In this document: positions 29,073-39,583 of the stretch, in pieces | Layout: every line of letters starts with the position of its first letter | Position numbering within the stretch: position 1 is the first letter of the stretch | DNA from: Cochlodiniinecator piscidefendens | GTDB taxonomy: Bacteria; Pseudomonadota; Alphaproteobacteria; Rhodobacterales; Rhodobacteraceae | Assembly: GCF_011326755.1 (NCBI RefSeq) | Contig: NZ_JAAOIE010000004.1 | Coordinates: 248,001 to 312,000, forward strand | Direction of reading: 5' to 3' | Length of the DNA: 64,000 nucleotides | Notes under the pieces: generated by a model | What the model was told of the DNA's origin: nothing | Database searches by the model: none | The model's input: the letters and a program-made list of their open reading frames with translations, nothing else | Program-made: the position numbers and the translations under genes

Positions 29073-29884
29073 CCTATCAGCCGATTTTGCCAACGTCAGG
29101 TTATTCAGGATGGCTGTTTTTGCAACGTACGCGTGAAACACAAGAAACAGCTTTTCAAGAATCACCGCAAATCCAGCGAGATACCGAATATTTCGAAGAA
29201 AATATTTCGAATATTCAAACAGCCGCTGATTTGGTGAAAGACCATCGCTTGTTGTCTGTGGCATTGGGGGCTTTTGGGCTGGATGAGGATATTGGAAACA
29301 AATTCTTTATTCAGAAAATTTTGGAGGACGGATCGCTAACTGATGATGCTTTGGCGAACCGCCTTTCCGATAAAAGGTACCTAGAATTCACCAAAGCCTT
29401 CGGATTCGGCGATTTTGCGATCCCGCGAACGCAACTCAGCACGTTCGGAGAAGAGATTACCGATGCTTACCATATCCGTCAATTTGAAGTGGCTCTTGGT
29501 GAACAAGACAACAATATGCGATTGGCAGTCGGATCTAAGCGGGAGCTGGCTGAACTAAGTTCAAATTCGATGTCCGAAGATGCGAAATGGTTTACGGTTA
29601 TGGGAAACCCACCCTTGCGCCAGGTCTTTGAAACAGCGCTGGGGCTCCCTCAGTCCTTTGGAACACTTGATATCGATAAGCAGCTGGAGGTGTTTAAGGA
29701 GCGCGCTGACAGCATTCTAGGCGACGGTTCTATTTCTCAATTCTCAGATGAAGGCGCGCAGGAAGAACTCGTTAGGCAATTTCTGTTCCGGTCAGAATTG
29801 AACTTGCAGTCGGCAAATGTGCAAAGCGGCCAAACGGCATTAACGCTTCTACAAAATAGCGTCTCTAGATTTTCATTTTTCTAA
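29069..29884 (+). CDS. DUF1217 flagellar-locus protein
   Basis: A 271-residue protein of the DUF1217 family, which occurs in flagellar loci of Rhodobacterales and rhizobia but has no assigned function. The family pattern is visible as DIGNKFFIQKILEDGSL, RLSDKRYLEFTKAFGFGD and a helical body. No signal peptide or membrane segment is seen. It is the last gene of the flagellin-flaF-flbT run and is followed at once by a strong terminator, so it belongs to that transcript. Confidence 0.82.
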   Translation: MTYQPILPTSGYSGWLFLQRTRETQETAFQESPQIQRDTEYFEENISNIQTAADLVKDHRLLSVALGAFGLDEDIGNKFFIQKILEDGSLTDDALANRLSDKRYLEFTKAFGFGDFAIPRTQLSTFGEEITDAYHIRQFEVALGEQDNNMRLAVGSKRELAELSSNSMSEDAKWFTVMGNPPLRQVFETALGLPQSFGTLDIDKQLEVFKERADSILGDGSISQFSDEGAQEELVRQFLFRSELNLQSANVQSGQTALTLLQNSVSRFSFF

Positions 29885-29903
29885 ATTAGCCAGTCTAAAA
29901 TAA

Positions 29904-29931
29904 AAAATGCCGCCTTGGAAGGCGGCATTTT
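29904..29931. terminator. bidirectional terminator between the flagellar run and rpmE
   Basis: AAAATGCCGCCTT and AAGGCGGCATTTT form a nearly continuous 13-base stem with A and T flanks between the plus-strand DUF1217 gene and minus-strand rpmE, serving both. Confidence 0.92.
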
Positions 29932-29954
29932 CTTTTGATCGAAGTTGGGGTGAA

Positions 29955-30176
29955 TTAGAAACCCAAGCCTTCGTATTTCTTTTTGAATTTGGAAACGCGG
30001 CCGCCAGTGTCCAGTAGACGTGTGCCGCCGCCTGTCCAAGCTGGGTGTGCCGATGGATCGATATCCAGGGCAAGCGTATCGCCTTCTTTTCCGTAAGTGG
30101 AACGCATTGTCACGATGTCGCCATTGGTCATTTTGACGTCGATGAAGTGGTAATCGGGATGGATGTCTTTTTTCAT
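29955..30176 (-). CDS. rpmE: 50S ribosomal protein L31
   Basis: L31 bridges the two ribosomal subunits. The 73-residue protein starts [19 protein letters not shown] and ends with [17 protein letters not shown]. It has no Cys at all, so it is the zinc-free form; the CxxC pairs of the zinc form are replaced (for example MTNGD where E. coli has SCSCGN). It lies 11 bases after rplS and closes the ffh-rpsP-rimM-trmD-rplS group before the terminator. Confidence 0.96.
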   Translation of the reverse strand: MKKDIHPDYHFIDVKMTNGDIVTMRSTYGKEGDTLALDIDPSAHPAWTGGGTRLLDTGGRVSKFKKKYEGLGF

Positions 30177-30187
30177 GATGTCCGTCC

Positions 30188-30568
30188 TTATGCCTTAGCC
30201 GACTTTGGCTTGTAGTTGGTGACTTCGGCGATACGTGCGGATTTACCACGACGCTCACGCAGGTAGTACAGTTTCGCACGACGTACACGGCCACGACGAA
30301 CAACAGTGATGCTGTCGATATTCGTGGAGTGTAGTGGGAACACACGTTCTACGCCTTCACCGAATGAAATTTTACGGACTGTGAATGAACCAGCAATGCC
30401 GTGACCGTTTTTACGGCTAATGCAAACACCTTCATACATCTGAACACGCGAACGCGTGCCCTCAGTCACTTTGTAGCCAACGCGGATGGTGTCACCCGCT
30501 TTGAAATCTGGAATGTCTTTGCTAAGCGCAGCAACCTGCTCAGCTTCCAGTTGAGCGATAATATCCAT
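30188..30568 (-). CDS. rplS: 50S ribosomal protein L19
   Basis: L19 sits at the 30S-50S interface. The 126-residue protein has [35 protein letters not shown] and [12 protein letters not shown], all standard L19 landmarks, plus a basic carboxy-terminal tail. AGGAGAG precedes the ATG. An unusually long 294-base gap with several hairpins separates it from trmD upstream, so it may have its own promoter or leader control. Confidence 0.97.
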   Translation of the reverse strand: MDIIAQLEAEQVAALSKDIPDFKAGDTIRVGYKVTEGTRSRVQMYEGVCISRKNGHGIAGSFTVRKISFGEGVERVFPLHSTNIDSITVVRRGRVRRAKLYYLRERRGKSARIAEVTNYKPKSAKA

Positions 30569-30862
30569 CGCTTCTCTCCTAATTTGCTCGTGGTTTTTCC
30601 ACGAAGGTTTGCGCGATCTCAGAGCTCTTGGTCTTCACCGGGTCCCTATCTATGATAAGCCCGCCAGAGGTTAGAACGACGTTCCTTTGTGCCCACGTTG
30701 ATTTTCCATTTACCGGGGGAAAGAACCCCGATGTTAAATCATCCGCTTATAGGCGCTGCATAAGTACGTTGGGCGATTGGAAACGAATCCCCTACAGCCA
30801 AGCCGGGAACCTATGCAGGGGCCGTATAGGCCTGAATAGGCAGTAAGGCAAGCATTAAGGCG
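30569..30862 (-). promoter_or_regulatory. rplS upstream region with hairpins (294 bases, no gene)
   Basis: No coding region is supported here. Structures: TCGTGG-loop-CCACGA at 30588-30604, eight bases before the rplS ribosome site; CGGGG/CCCCG at 30714-30730; and a long-range CTGCATA/TATGCAG pair (30756-30762 with 30812-30818). These could be a ribosomal-protein leader, but I do not recognise a named motif. Four AGGC repeats are spaced roughly every ten bases at 30828-30860. Confidence 0.35.
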
Positions 30863-31681
30863 TTATTTTGTTGGCTTGTGGGGCTGGTTTCTTTCGAATT
30901 CAGCCCAAAGGTCGGGGCGTCTTGATTTGGTAAGGTTTTGCGATTTTTCGCGCCGCCATTCAGCGATCTTGCCATGATGGCCAGACATTAAAACCTCGGG
31001 AATGCGCAAACCCTGCCATTCCGTGGGGCGCGTGTATTGGGGATGCTCTAGCAATCCATCAGAAAAGCTCTCTTCTTCGGTGCTTGCAAAGTTCCCAAGT
31101 ACATTGGGCAGCAAACGAACAGTTGCATCAATCAGGGCCTGCGCGGGGATTTCACCGCCAGTCAAAACAAAATCGCCCAAGGATACTTCTTCGATGTCGA
31201 AATGCTCAATTACCCTCTCATCGACGCCTTCAAAGCGGCCACATAAGATCGTGACGCCTTCGGCGGTAGCGAACCGCTGTGCCATTGCTTGTGTCATTGG
31301 TTTGCCGCGCGGTGACATATAGACAATCGGCCATTTTTTACGATCTTGTGGCGTTCCACGGGACGCCTGCGTAATTGCATTTCCAACAACATCGGGGCGC
31401 ATAACCATTCCGGCACCTCCGCCAGACGGCGTGTCATCGACGTTCTTGTGCTTTCCTTCACCAAATGTGCGAAGATCAATTGTTTCGAGTTGCCACTGGC
31501 CTTCTTGCAGTGCTTTCCCTGTTAGTGAGGCCCCCAATACACCTGGAAATGCCTCTGGGAAAAGAGTTACGATCTTCGCTGTCCAAGCGTGTTTTAATTT
31601 TGGCTTATCCGTCATCAATTCGCGAGGTTGTAAAGTGGCCGAAATTGATAACCTACCGTGTGATTTAGTGGGGGCAGCCAT
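30863..31681 (-). CDS. trmD: tRNA (guanine-37-N1)-methyltransferase TrmD
   Basis: TrmD methylates G37 next to the anticodon and prevents frameshifting. The protein has the trefoil-knot SPOUT signature LSPRGKPM-like MSPRGKPMTQAMA, CGRFEGVDERVIEHF and SLGDFVLTGGE, and the start of the catalytic body VTLFPEAFPG. The start at 31681 overlaps the rimM stop (TAATG) and gives 272 residues with a short amino-terminal extension; an ATG at 31615 gives 250. The overlap favours the longer form. It belongs to the rpsP-rimM-trmD-rplS group. Confidence 0.94.
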   Translation of the reverse strand: MAAPTKSHGRLSISATLQPRELMTDKPKLKHAWTAKIVTLFPEAFPGVLGASLTGKALQEGQWQLETIDLRTFGEGKHKNVDDTPSGGGAGMVMRPDVVGNAITQASRGTPQDRKKWPIVYMSPRGKPMTQAMAQRFATAEGVTILCGRFEGVDERVIEHFDIEEVSLGDFVLTGGEIPAQALIDATVRLLPNVLGNFASTEEESFSDGLLEHPQYTRPTEWQGLRIPEVLMSGHHGKIAEWRREKSQNLTKSRRPDLWAEFERNQPHKPTK

Positions 31682-32184
31682 TAGAAAATACCTACAGGCG
31701 GGTCCGCTACAATGCGTTTTGCAGTGAGGTCAACGGTTGGAACAGCGTCCTTGGTGAAGGGGAGCAAAGCCGTTTCACTGGAGTTCGGGAGTTGAATTTC
31801 CAGCAGGTCTGCCGCGCCGTGGTTTTGCACTGATTTTACGGTGCCTAAAACGGCCCCGCCAGTGTCTACGACTGTCAAACCTTCCAGATCTGCATAGTAA
31901 AATTCATCGTCGGGCAATTCGGGAAATTGTTCGCGCGTTACGAACAGTTGAACACCCTTTAGGGCGTCGGCGTCTTCTTTGGTCTTGACGTCTACTATGC
32001 GCGCGCCAAATCCGTTTTTCACCGGGCGGGTTAAGGTAATCTGAAACTCGCGCGTACCGTCTTCGTTCGTTAGTGGATCATAGTCTGCGATTGCCGTTGG
32101 TTCAGCGCAGAAACTTTTCAGCCGCACTTCGCCTTGCACGCCGTAAGAGCCCGCTATGCTCCCAACACAAATACGTTCAACCAT
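31681..32184 (-). CDS. rimM: 16S rRNA processing/ribosome maturation factor RimM
   Basis: RimM assists assembly of the 30S head by binding S19. The 167-residue protein begins [24 protein letters not shown] (first 20 typical) with the GxxGxxGxVR motif, and has the PRC-barrel part with [16 protein letters not shown]. It overlaps trmD by one base and is 17 bases downstream of bluB. The usual rpsP-rimM adjacency is broken here by bluB. Confidence 0.93.
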   Translation of the reverse strand: MVERICVGSIAGSYGVQGEVRLKSFCAEPTAIADYDPLTNEDGTREFQITLTRPVKNGFGARIVDVKTKEDADALKGVQLFVTREQFPELPDDEFYYADLEGLTVVDTGGAVLGTVKSVQNHGAADLLEIQLPNSSETALLPFTKDAVPTVDLTAKRIVADPPVGIF

Positions 32185-32201
32185 TGCACCCTCAATTCAA
32201 T

Positions 32202-32831
32202 TTATCGTTCAACGACAGGAAGGGATAAGTTGCGATTTTCCCATCCGGCGCGTTCGAGTTCTGGTGTTTGTTCATCACTTTCGGGCCAACCAACGCAAAG
32301 ATACCCAACAAGGGACCATTGATCCGGAACGTTTAAATCCTGACAAAGTCGATCTGGGTCCAAAATGGAAACCCATCCTACGCCTAATCCTTCGGCACGT
32401 GCGCTTAGCCAAAATTGCGTAATGGCGGCGACAACAGAATACCGTCGCATTTCTGGCATTGTACCCGCACCAAGCCCTGCGCCCTTTTCCGTTTCGTCAT
32501 CGCAAAAAACGGCGAATTGAACCGGAGCGTCACGCATGCCTGATAGTTTTAAATTGGCGTAGATTTTGGCCTTATCGCCTGAATATCCGTTCAAGGCTTG
32601 GGTATTGGCGTGTTCGTAGTTTGCCAGAGCGCTGGCGCGTGCTGTTTCGCTGTTTAGTCGCACGACGCGCCACGGCTCTGACAAACCGACCGAAGGCGCG
32701 AGGTTGAAAGTTGCAAGGCAACGATCAATCAGGTCATCTTCAATCGGGTCAGTGCGAAAATGGCGCACATCGCGGCGCCATCGCATAAGCTGGTCAAGCT
32801 CTTGCCGGAAGGTTTCCGAAAATGAGGTCAT
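32202..32831 (-). CDS. bluB: 5,6-dimethylbenzimidazole synthase BluB
   Basis: BluB breaks down reduced flavin mononucleotide with oxygen to make 5,6-dimethylbenzimidazole, the lower ligand of vitamin B12. The 209-residue nitroreductase-fold protein has RRDVRHFRTDPIED near residue 20, APSVGLSEPWRVVRL and AEGLGVGWVSILDPD, all typical of BluB and not of generic nitroreductases. It stands between rpsP and rimM on the same strand, an unusual place for a cofactor gene; no cobalamin riboswitch is seen in front. Confidence 0.9.
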   Translation of the reverse strand: MTSFSETFRQELDQLMRWRRDVRHFRTDPIEDDLIDRCLATFNLAPSVGLSEPWRVVRLNSETARASALANYEHANTQALNGYSGDKAKIYANLKLSGMRDAPVQFAVFCDDETEKGAGLGAGTMPEMRRYSVVAAITQFWLSARAEGLGVGWVSILDPDRLCQDLNVPDQWSLVGYLCVGWPESDEQTPELERAGWENRNLSLPVVER

Positions 32832-32850
32832 GACCAGCCCTTATATTTGC

Positions 32851-33213
32851 TTATTCAGCAGCAGCTTCGGCCGCGTCAGCAGCTTTCGCAGCTTTTTCTT
32901 CAGCACGTTCAGTTGCTTTTTTGCCTGGAACAGCTTTCTTAGGGTTGTTGCGCTCTTTCTTAGCAACAACACCAGCAGCTTCGAGGAAGCGAGATACGCG
33001 GTCGGTTGGTTGCGCACCTTGATCAAGCCAGTACTGGATGCGCTCAAGGTCCATTTTTACGCGCTCTTCGCTGTCTTTAGCCAAGAGTGGGTTGTATGTG
33101 CCGAGTTTCTCGATGAAACGGCCGTCACGTGGCATACGTGAGTCAGATGCAACGATGCGATAAAAAGGGCGTTTTTTAGAACCGCCGCGAGCGAGACGAA
33201 TTTTCATAGCCAT
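32851..33213 (-). CDS. rpsP: 30S ribosomal protein S16
   Basis: S16 is an early-assembly protein of the 30S body. The 120-residue protein starts [20 protein letters not shown] with the canonical S16 core, continuing with [19 protein letters not shown], and has an Ala/Glu/Lys-rich carboxy-terminal tail of about 35 residues, longer than in E. coli but common in alphaproteobacteria. A second in-frame ATG at 33207 (MKIRLARGG) would match the E. coli-type start. It follows the chorismate mutase gene. Confidence 0.96.
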   Translation of the reverse strand: MAMKIRLARGGSKKRPFYRIVASDSRMPRDGRFIEKLGTYNPLLAKDSEERVKMDLERIQYWLDQGAQPTDRVSRFLEAAGVVAKKERNNPKKAVPGKKATERAEEKAAKAADAAEAAAE

Positions 33214-33258
33214 GGTGTATTCTCCTAAAGATAGCTAAGTGACAGAGGCGGGCCTCTG

Positions 33259-33555
33259 TTATTCTTGGTGTTTTTTGTGGTGTTGGATGACTTCGCTGAT
33301 GATAAAGTTCAAAAACTTTTTGGCGAATTCAGGGTCGAGGTTAGCGTCAAGTGCCATACGTTGTAGGCGCTCGATTTGGCTGGCTTCGCGCATCGGATCT
33401 GATGGCGGTAGCGTGTGTGTGGCCTTTAACTCACCAACGGATTGGGTGTGTTTGAACCGCTCTGCCAGAGTATAAACAAGAACCGCATCAAGGCGATCAA
33501 TGCTTTCACGGTGTTCTTTCAATAGTTCGGCGGCAATAGTTACTGGATCGGTCAT
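33259..33555 (-). CDS. chorismate mutase (AroQ type)
   Basis: This 98-residue all-helical enzyme converts chorismate to prephenate for Phe and Tyr synthesis. The AroQ pattern is visible: HRESIDRLDAVLVYTLAERF with Arg and Asp at the right places, the second helix with QSVGELKATH and the third with AKKFLNFIISEVIQHH. It is a stand-alone enzyme without prephenate dehydratase. It overlaps the NIPSNAP gene by four bases and lies upstream of rpsP. Confidence 0.88.
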   Translation of the reverse strand: MTDPVTIAAELLKEHRESIDRLDAVLVYTLAERFKHTQSVGELKATHTLPPSDPMREASQIERLQRMALDANLDPEFAKKFLNFIISEVIQHHKKHQE

Positions 33556-33890
33556 TCAAAACCCTCCAAAATATCGATTTCGGCACCATCGATGACCGGG
33601 CGCGTAAAGCTACGGTCGTAACGACGGATGCAGCCTGTGTTTTTCGCGAATGCGAATGCGCGCTGACAATCTGCGTCTTCTGCGGCGGCTTCGCGGTAGG
33701 TTTCGTAAGCAGCCAAAGACGGAAACGTAAACATCGCATGTGCAATATCATTTGCGCCTTCATGCGGTAACCAATAGCCGTGGTGCATGCCGCCCAATCG
33801 ATTGACCAGTGTGATCCAAACGCGACCGTATGCCTCAAACGCGTCGGTTTGATCTGGGTCGATTTCGTACCTAAGGGTGCAGGTGATCAT
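33552..33890 (-). CDS. NIPSNAP family protein
   Basis: A 112-residue ferredoxin-like fold protein of the NIPSNAP/dimeric alpha-beta barrel group, with CTLRYEIDPDQTDAFEAYGR and GYWLPHEGANDIAHAMFTF. Function is not established for the bacterial members. No catalytic residue can be pointed to. It starts within the ffh stop (TAATG) and overlaps the chorismate mutase gene, so it is translated as part of the ffh transcript. Confidence 0.75.
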   Translation of the reverse strand: MITCTLRYEIDPDQTDAFEAYGRVWITLVNRLGGMHHGYWLPHEGANDIAHAMFTFPSLAAYETYREAAAEDADCQRAFAFAKNTGCIRRYDRSFTRPVIDGAEIDILEGFE

Positions 33891-35413
33891 TATTTTTTCT
33901 TCCCAAAGCCAGACAAGCCACCCGGCAATCCCATGCCGCCGCCCAAGCCAGGAAGTTTACCGCCCATACCCATTTGTTTAGCCGCTGCTTCAAGCGCTTT
34001 GGGGTCCATTTGGCTGGGATCCATACCGCCCATGCCTGCCATATCAGGCATTCCGCCACCTTTGCCAAACATACCTTTCATGGCTTGCTTTAGCATTCCG
34101 CCTTTGCCCATTTTACCCATCTTTTTCATCATATCTGACATTTGACGGTGCATCTTGAGCAATTTGTTCAAATCAGAAACTTCCATTCCCGATCCTGCAG
34201 CGATCCGCTTTTTGCGCGAAGCCTGCAGCAAAGCAGGATTGGCGCGCTCTTTCTTTGTCATAGACTGAATAAGCGCAATTTGACGTTTTAGAACCTTGTC
34301 GTCCATGCCGGCGTCTTGCACTTGCTTGGCCATTTTGCCCATACCGGGCATCATCCCCATGAGCCCTTCCATGCCGCCCATTTTGATCATTTGCTCAAGC
34401 TGCATTTTCAGGTCGTTCATATTGAACTGACCCTTTTGAAAGCGCTTCATCATGCGCTCAGCTTGTTCGGCTTCGATGGTTTCTTGGGCTTTTTCAACCA
34501 AGGCAACAATGTCGCCCATGCCAAGGATGCGACCAGCGACACGTTCCGGATGGAATTCTTCGATCGCGTCTAGCTTTTCACCAAGGCCCACAAATTTGAT
34601 CGGTTTGCCAGTGACTGCCCGCATGGATAGTGCGGCACCACCGCGTCCGTCGCCGTCCATTCTGGTCAGTACAACACCTGATATGCCAATCTGGCCATCA
34701 AATTGTTCTGCCACGTTCACCGCGTCTTGACCTGTTAAGCCATCCACCACCAAAAGAGTTTCGCGCGGTGTGACAACATTACGTACATCTTCGACCTCTT
34801 GCATGAGGGTTTCGTCGATGTGCAAGCGACCAGCCGTGTCGAGCATATAGACGTCATAACCGCCTAAGGTCGCCTGTTGCTTTGCGCGCTTGGCGATATC
34901 GACGGCAGACTGACCTTTGACAATCGGAAGCGTATCAACACCGATTTGGGTACCAAGCACGGCAAGCTGTTCTTGCGCAGCTGGGCGATAAATATCGAGC
35001 GAGGCCATCAACACGCGCTTGCCTGATTTATCTTTGAGGCGTTTAGCGAGTTTGGCTGTCGTGGTTGTTTTACCGCCACCTTGCAAACCAACCATCAGGA
35101 TTGGCGCAGGGGCGTTGTCGATTTTAAGTGCGCCAATCTCGTCAGAATCACCTGCCAAGACATGGATCAATTCGTCATGGACAATTTTGACAACTTGCTG
35201 GCCGGGCGTGATGGACTTGGTAACGGCTTGGCCGGTTGCTTTGTCTTGAACCGCTTTTACAAATTCACGCGCAACTGGGAGCGAAACATCGGCCTCAAGC
35301 AGGGCAATACGGACTTCGCGTAGGGCTGTTTTGACATCTTCATCGGACAGAGCGCCTTGTTTGGTAAGGCGATCAAAGACACCAGAGAGGCGTTCGGATA
35401 GATTTTCAAACAT
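33890..35413 (-). CDS. ffh: signal recognition particle GTPase Ffh
   Basis: Ffh binds signal sequences and SRP RNA and delivers ribosomes to FtsY. The 507-residue protein has the N domain, the GTPase motifs GLQGGGKTTTTAKLA (about residue 107), DTAGRLHIDE and LTRMDGDGRGGAAL, and the Met-rich M domain with QLEQMIKMGGMEGLMGMMPG. The tail is extended and rich in Gly and Met. It is the first gene of the translation group and lies about 50 bases downstream of the 6S RNA candidate. Confidence 0.97.
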   Translation of the reverse strand: MFENLSERLSGVFDRLTKQGALSDEDVKTALREVRIALLEADVSLPVAREFVKAVQDKATGQAVTKSITPGQQVVKIVHDELIHVLAGDSDEIGALKIDNAPAPILMVGLQGGGKTTTTAKLAKRLKDKSGKRVLMASLDIYRPAAQEQLAVLGTQIGVDTLPIVKGQSAVDIAKRAKQQATLGGYDVYMLDTAGRLHIDETLMQEVEDVRNVVTPRETLLVVDGLTGQDAVNVAEQFDGQIGISGVVLTRMDGDGRGGAALSMRAVTGKPIKFVGLGEKLDAIEEFHPERVAGRILGMGDIVALVEKAQETIEAEQAERMMKRFQKGQFNMNDLKMQLEQMIKMGGMEGLMGMMPGMGKMAKQVQDAGMDDKVLKRQIALIQSMTKKERANPALLQASRKKRIAAGSGMEVSDLNKLLKMHRQMSDMMKKMGKMGKGGMLKQAMKGMFGKGGGMPDMAGMGGMDPSQMDPKALEAAAKQMGMGGKLPGLGGGMGLPGGLSGFGKKK

Positions 35414-35459
35414 CGCGACGGCTCCTACACTGTCTCATTTCCAATGCCCGACATAATGT

Positions 35460-35645
35460 CGAACGCTCAATATCCCAAGGGCCCCCGTGGGCGCAACGCG
35501 CTGACGGAGGTCGATCCCTGCAATAGCAATGGGACCGGAAGCGAATAGAGACTCCCGGGAATTGTTGTTCCCATACGCTGACCGCAGGGGAGAGTCAAGA
35601 ATAGTTGGGTAATGTGGAGGCCCTTGCAAGTTTGAACAGCAGCGG
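35460..35645 (-). ncRNA. ssrS: 6S RNA (ssrS) candidate
   Basis: Folding the minus strand by eye gives the 6S layout of one long interrupted hairpin. Closing stem: GTTCAA (35637-35632) with TTGAGC (35470-35465), an internal loop, then AAGGGCCTCC (35625-35616) with GGGGGCCCTT (35486-35477). A large central bubble follows, whose 3' strand holds a small GCGC hairpin (about 35491-35500). Apical stems: CCCTGC/GCAGGG, ATGGGA/TCCCAT and CCGGGAG/CTTCCGG. Two positions pair as G-U only on the minus strand, which sets the direction. The length, about 175-185 bases, fits. 6S RNA mimics an open promoter and sequesters RNA polymerase in stationary phase. Ends are approximate. Confidence 0.72.
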
Positions 35646-35689
35646 TCTAAGGTTTAGTCGAATGTGAAAATTTGCACATATGGGGCAAC

Positions 35690-36595
35690 ATGGACAATTG
35701 GGACGAAATACGCACAGCGTATCAGGTGGCGCGCGTTGGTACAGTAAGTGGTGCTGCGGACATATTAGGTGTGCACCATGCGACTGTGATCCGTCACATC
35801 GATGCGTTGGAAAAGAAACTCGGAACCAAATTGTTTCAGCGACATGCGCGGGGTTACACACCGACCGAAGCAGGCGATGATCTGATGCAGGTTGCGCAGG
35901 CAACTGATGACCAGTTTACGCAGTTGTCTGGCCGTATCCGTGGACAGGGCGAAACAGTACAAGGCGATTTGATCGTTACCTCCCTCGCGTCCTTGTCTGA
36001 CCTTTTGTCGCCTATCTTGGTTGATTTTCAGAAACTTTATCCTGATGTACGTGTGCACTTTCTTACCAGCGATAGGGTTTTTCGTCTTGAGTATGGCGAG
36101 GCTCACGTCGCCATACGCGCTGGGAATATCCCTGATCAACCAGACAATGTGGTACAGGAATTGCACACTCAGTGCATAGGCTTGTATGGCAGCCAAGAAT
36201 ACTTCGATAAATATGGTAAACCAAAGTCAGAAGAAGATTTGAAAAATCACCGCTTTGTTGCGGGACAAGAAGGTGCAAAGCGCGCACCTTTTTATCGGTG
36301 GTTGGATGATACGGTTCCGCAGGATGCTATTGTTTTCCGAGGCGGTGATTTCCACAGCGTCGAAAACGCGGTGGTTGCAGGTGCCGGATTAGGATTTTTG
36401 TCGGAATGGACCGCTGAACGTCATCCAGAAATGGTTCAGGTGTTTCCTCCTCGTAGAGAATGGAAAGGCAAGCTGTGGCTTGTGACACATGTGGATTTAC
36501 ACAGAACGTTGAAGGTGCAAACTTTTTTGAAGTTTCTCAAAACGGCTGCCGATGGATGGGGTGGTCAGTGTAACTCCTGTGAGGGTGATGAATGA
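35690..36595 (+). CDS. LysR family transcriptional regulator
   Basis: A 301-residue regulator with a winged helix at residues 1-60 (DEIRTAYQVARVGTVSGAADILGVHHATVIRHIDALE, seen as the motifs GTVSGAADILG and ATVIRHIDALEKKLG) and a periplasmic-binding-protein-like effector domain with GDLIVTSLASLSDLL. ATG 35690 follows GGGGCAAC; an in-frame ATG at 35672 is less likely. It overlaps the DMT exporter gene by four bases, so it is co-transcribed with it and may regulate export. The inducer is unknown. Confidence 0.88.
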   Translation: MDNWDEIRTAYQVARVGTVSGAADILGVHHATVIRHIDALEKKLGTKLFQRHARGYTPTEAGDDLMQVAQATDDQFTQLSGRIRGQGETVQGDLIVTSLASLSDLLSPILVDFQKLYPDVRVHFLTSDRVFRLEYGEAHVAIRAGNIPDQPDNVVQELHTQCIGLYGSQEYFDKYGKPKSEEDLKNHRFVAGQEGAKRAPFYRWLDDTVPQDAIVFRGGDFHSVENAVVAGAGLGFLSEWTAERHPEMVQVFPPRREWKGKLWLVTHVDLHRTLKVQTFLKFLKTAADGWGGQCNSCEGDE

Positions 36596-37476
36596 CACCT
36601 CAGTTACGTGGGCATCTTGCGATGCTAGTGTTCTCAACCTTGGTTGCAGGATCCTTTAGTCTTGGGTCCTTGACAGCGAACCATATTGAGCCCAGTGCGT
36701 TTAACGCCGTCCGGTTTATATTGGCTGCTATCGTGTTGGGTTTGGCGGCACTTGCGACAACAGGAATAGATCGCTCAGCTTTTCGCTCGCCTTGGCGGTA
36801 TTTGGTGTTGGGCGGTTTCTTTGCGATATATTTTGTTCTGATGTTTGAAGGCTTGAAAACCGCACCTCCTGTTTCTGCGGCCGCTGTGTTTACAATGACC
36901 CCAATTATGGCTGCTGGGTTCGGTTGGATTTTATTACGTCAAATTTTATCTGGCCGTACGTTTGTAGCACTTTTGATCGGTGGTGTTGGTGCACTTTGGG
37001 TGATCTTTCGAGCAGATTTATCTGCTTTGCTTCGGTTCCAGATCGGATGGGGTGAAATAGTTTATTTTATAGGGTGTGCGAGTCACGCTGTTTACACACC
37101 TCTGGTGAAAAAGCTGAACCGGGGGGAAAATGCTATTGTATTTGCGTTTGGAACCTTAGTCGGTGGCGGTGGATTGCTATTGATCTACGGTGGGGGCGAT
37201 ATCGCGCGTACCGATTGGGCTAATCTGCCGGTAATTGTCTGGATAACGTTGGCATATATTACGGTGTTCGCGACAGCGGCATCTTTTGTTTTGGTGCAGT
37301 ATTCAGTGCAGCGCTTACCGGCCGCAAAAGTGATGGCATATACTTACCTTGTTCCAAGTTGGGTAATTGTTTGGGAGGTGGTGTTGGGGCAGCCCATTCC
37401 GCACGTGCTTGTTCTCGGTGGGGTTGGGCTTACTATCATAGCGCTAGGTTTGTTGTTGCGTGATGACAGTAAATAA
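36592..37476 (+). CDS. EamA/DMT family transporter
   Basis: A 294-residue membrane protein of the drug/metabolite transporter superfamily with about ten hydrophobic segments in two EamA repeats (for example HLAMLVFSTLVAGSFSLGSL early and AKVMAYTYLVPSWVIVWEVV late, the latter matching the family AxxxYLxPVxA pattern). The substrate cannot be read from the sequence; relatives export amino acids or other small metabolites. It overlaps the LysR gene upstream. Confidence 0.87.
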   Translation: MTPQLRGHLAMLVFSTLVAGSFSLGSLTANHIEPSAFNAVRFILAAIVLGLAALATTGIDRSAFRSPWRYLVLGGFFAIYFVLMFEGLKTAPPVSAAAVFTMTPIMAAGFGWILLRQILSGRTFVALLIGGVGALWVIFRADLSALLRFQIGWGEIVYFIGCASHAVYTPLVKKLNRGENAIVFAFGTLVGGGGLLLIYGGGDIARTDWANLPVIVWITLAYITVFATAASFVLVQYSVQRLPAAKVMAYTYLVPSWVIVWEVVLGQPIPHVLVLGGVGLTIIALGLLLRDDSK

Positions 37477-37501
37477 TTGATCTGATTGACGCCGCGTTTG
37501 A

Positions 37502-39583
<2,082 letters not shown>

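Noticed and set aside
35521-35640. Plus-strand RNA at the 6S site
   Set aside because: On the plus strand two stem positions become A-C or C-A mismatches while they are G-U on the minus strand, so the minus strand is preferred.
35414-35671. Signal recognition particle RNA beside ffh
   Set aside because: The sequence CCGGAAGC superficially resembles the SRP tetraloop region, but the GGAAG(G)AAGCAG core and paired flanks are absent. The long hairpin with bubble fits 6S RNA far better.
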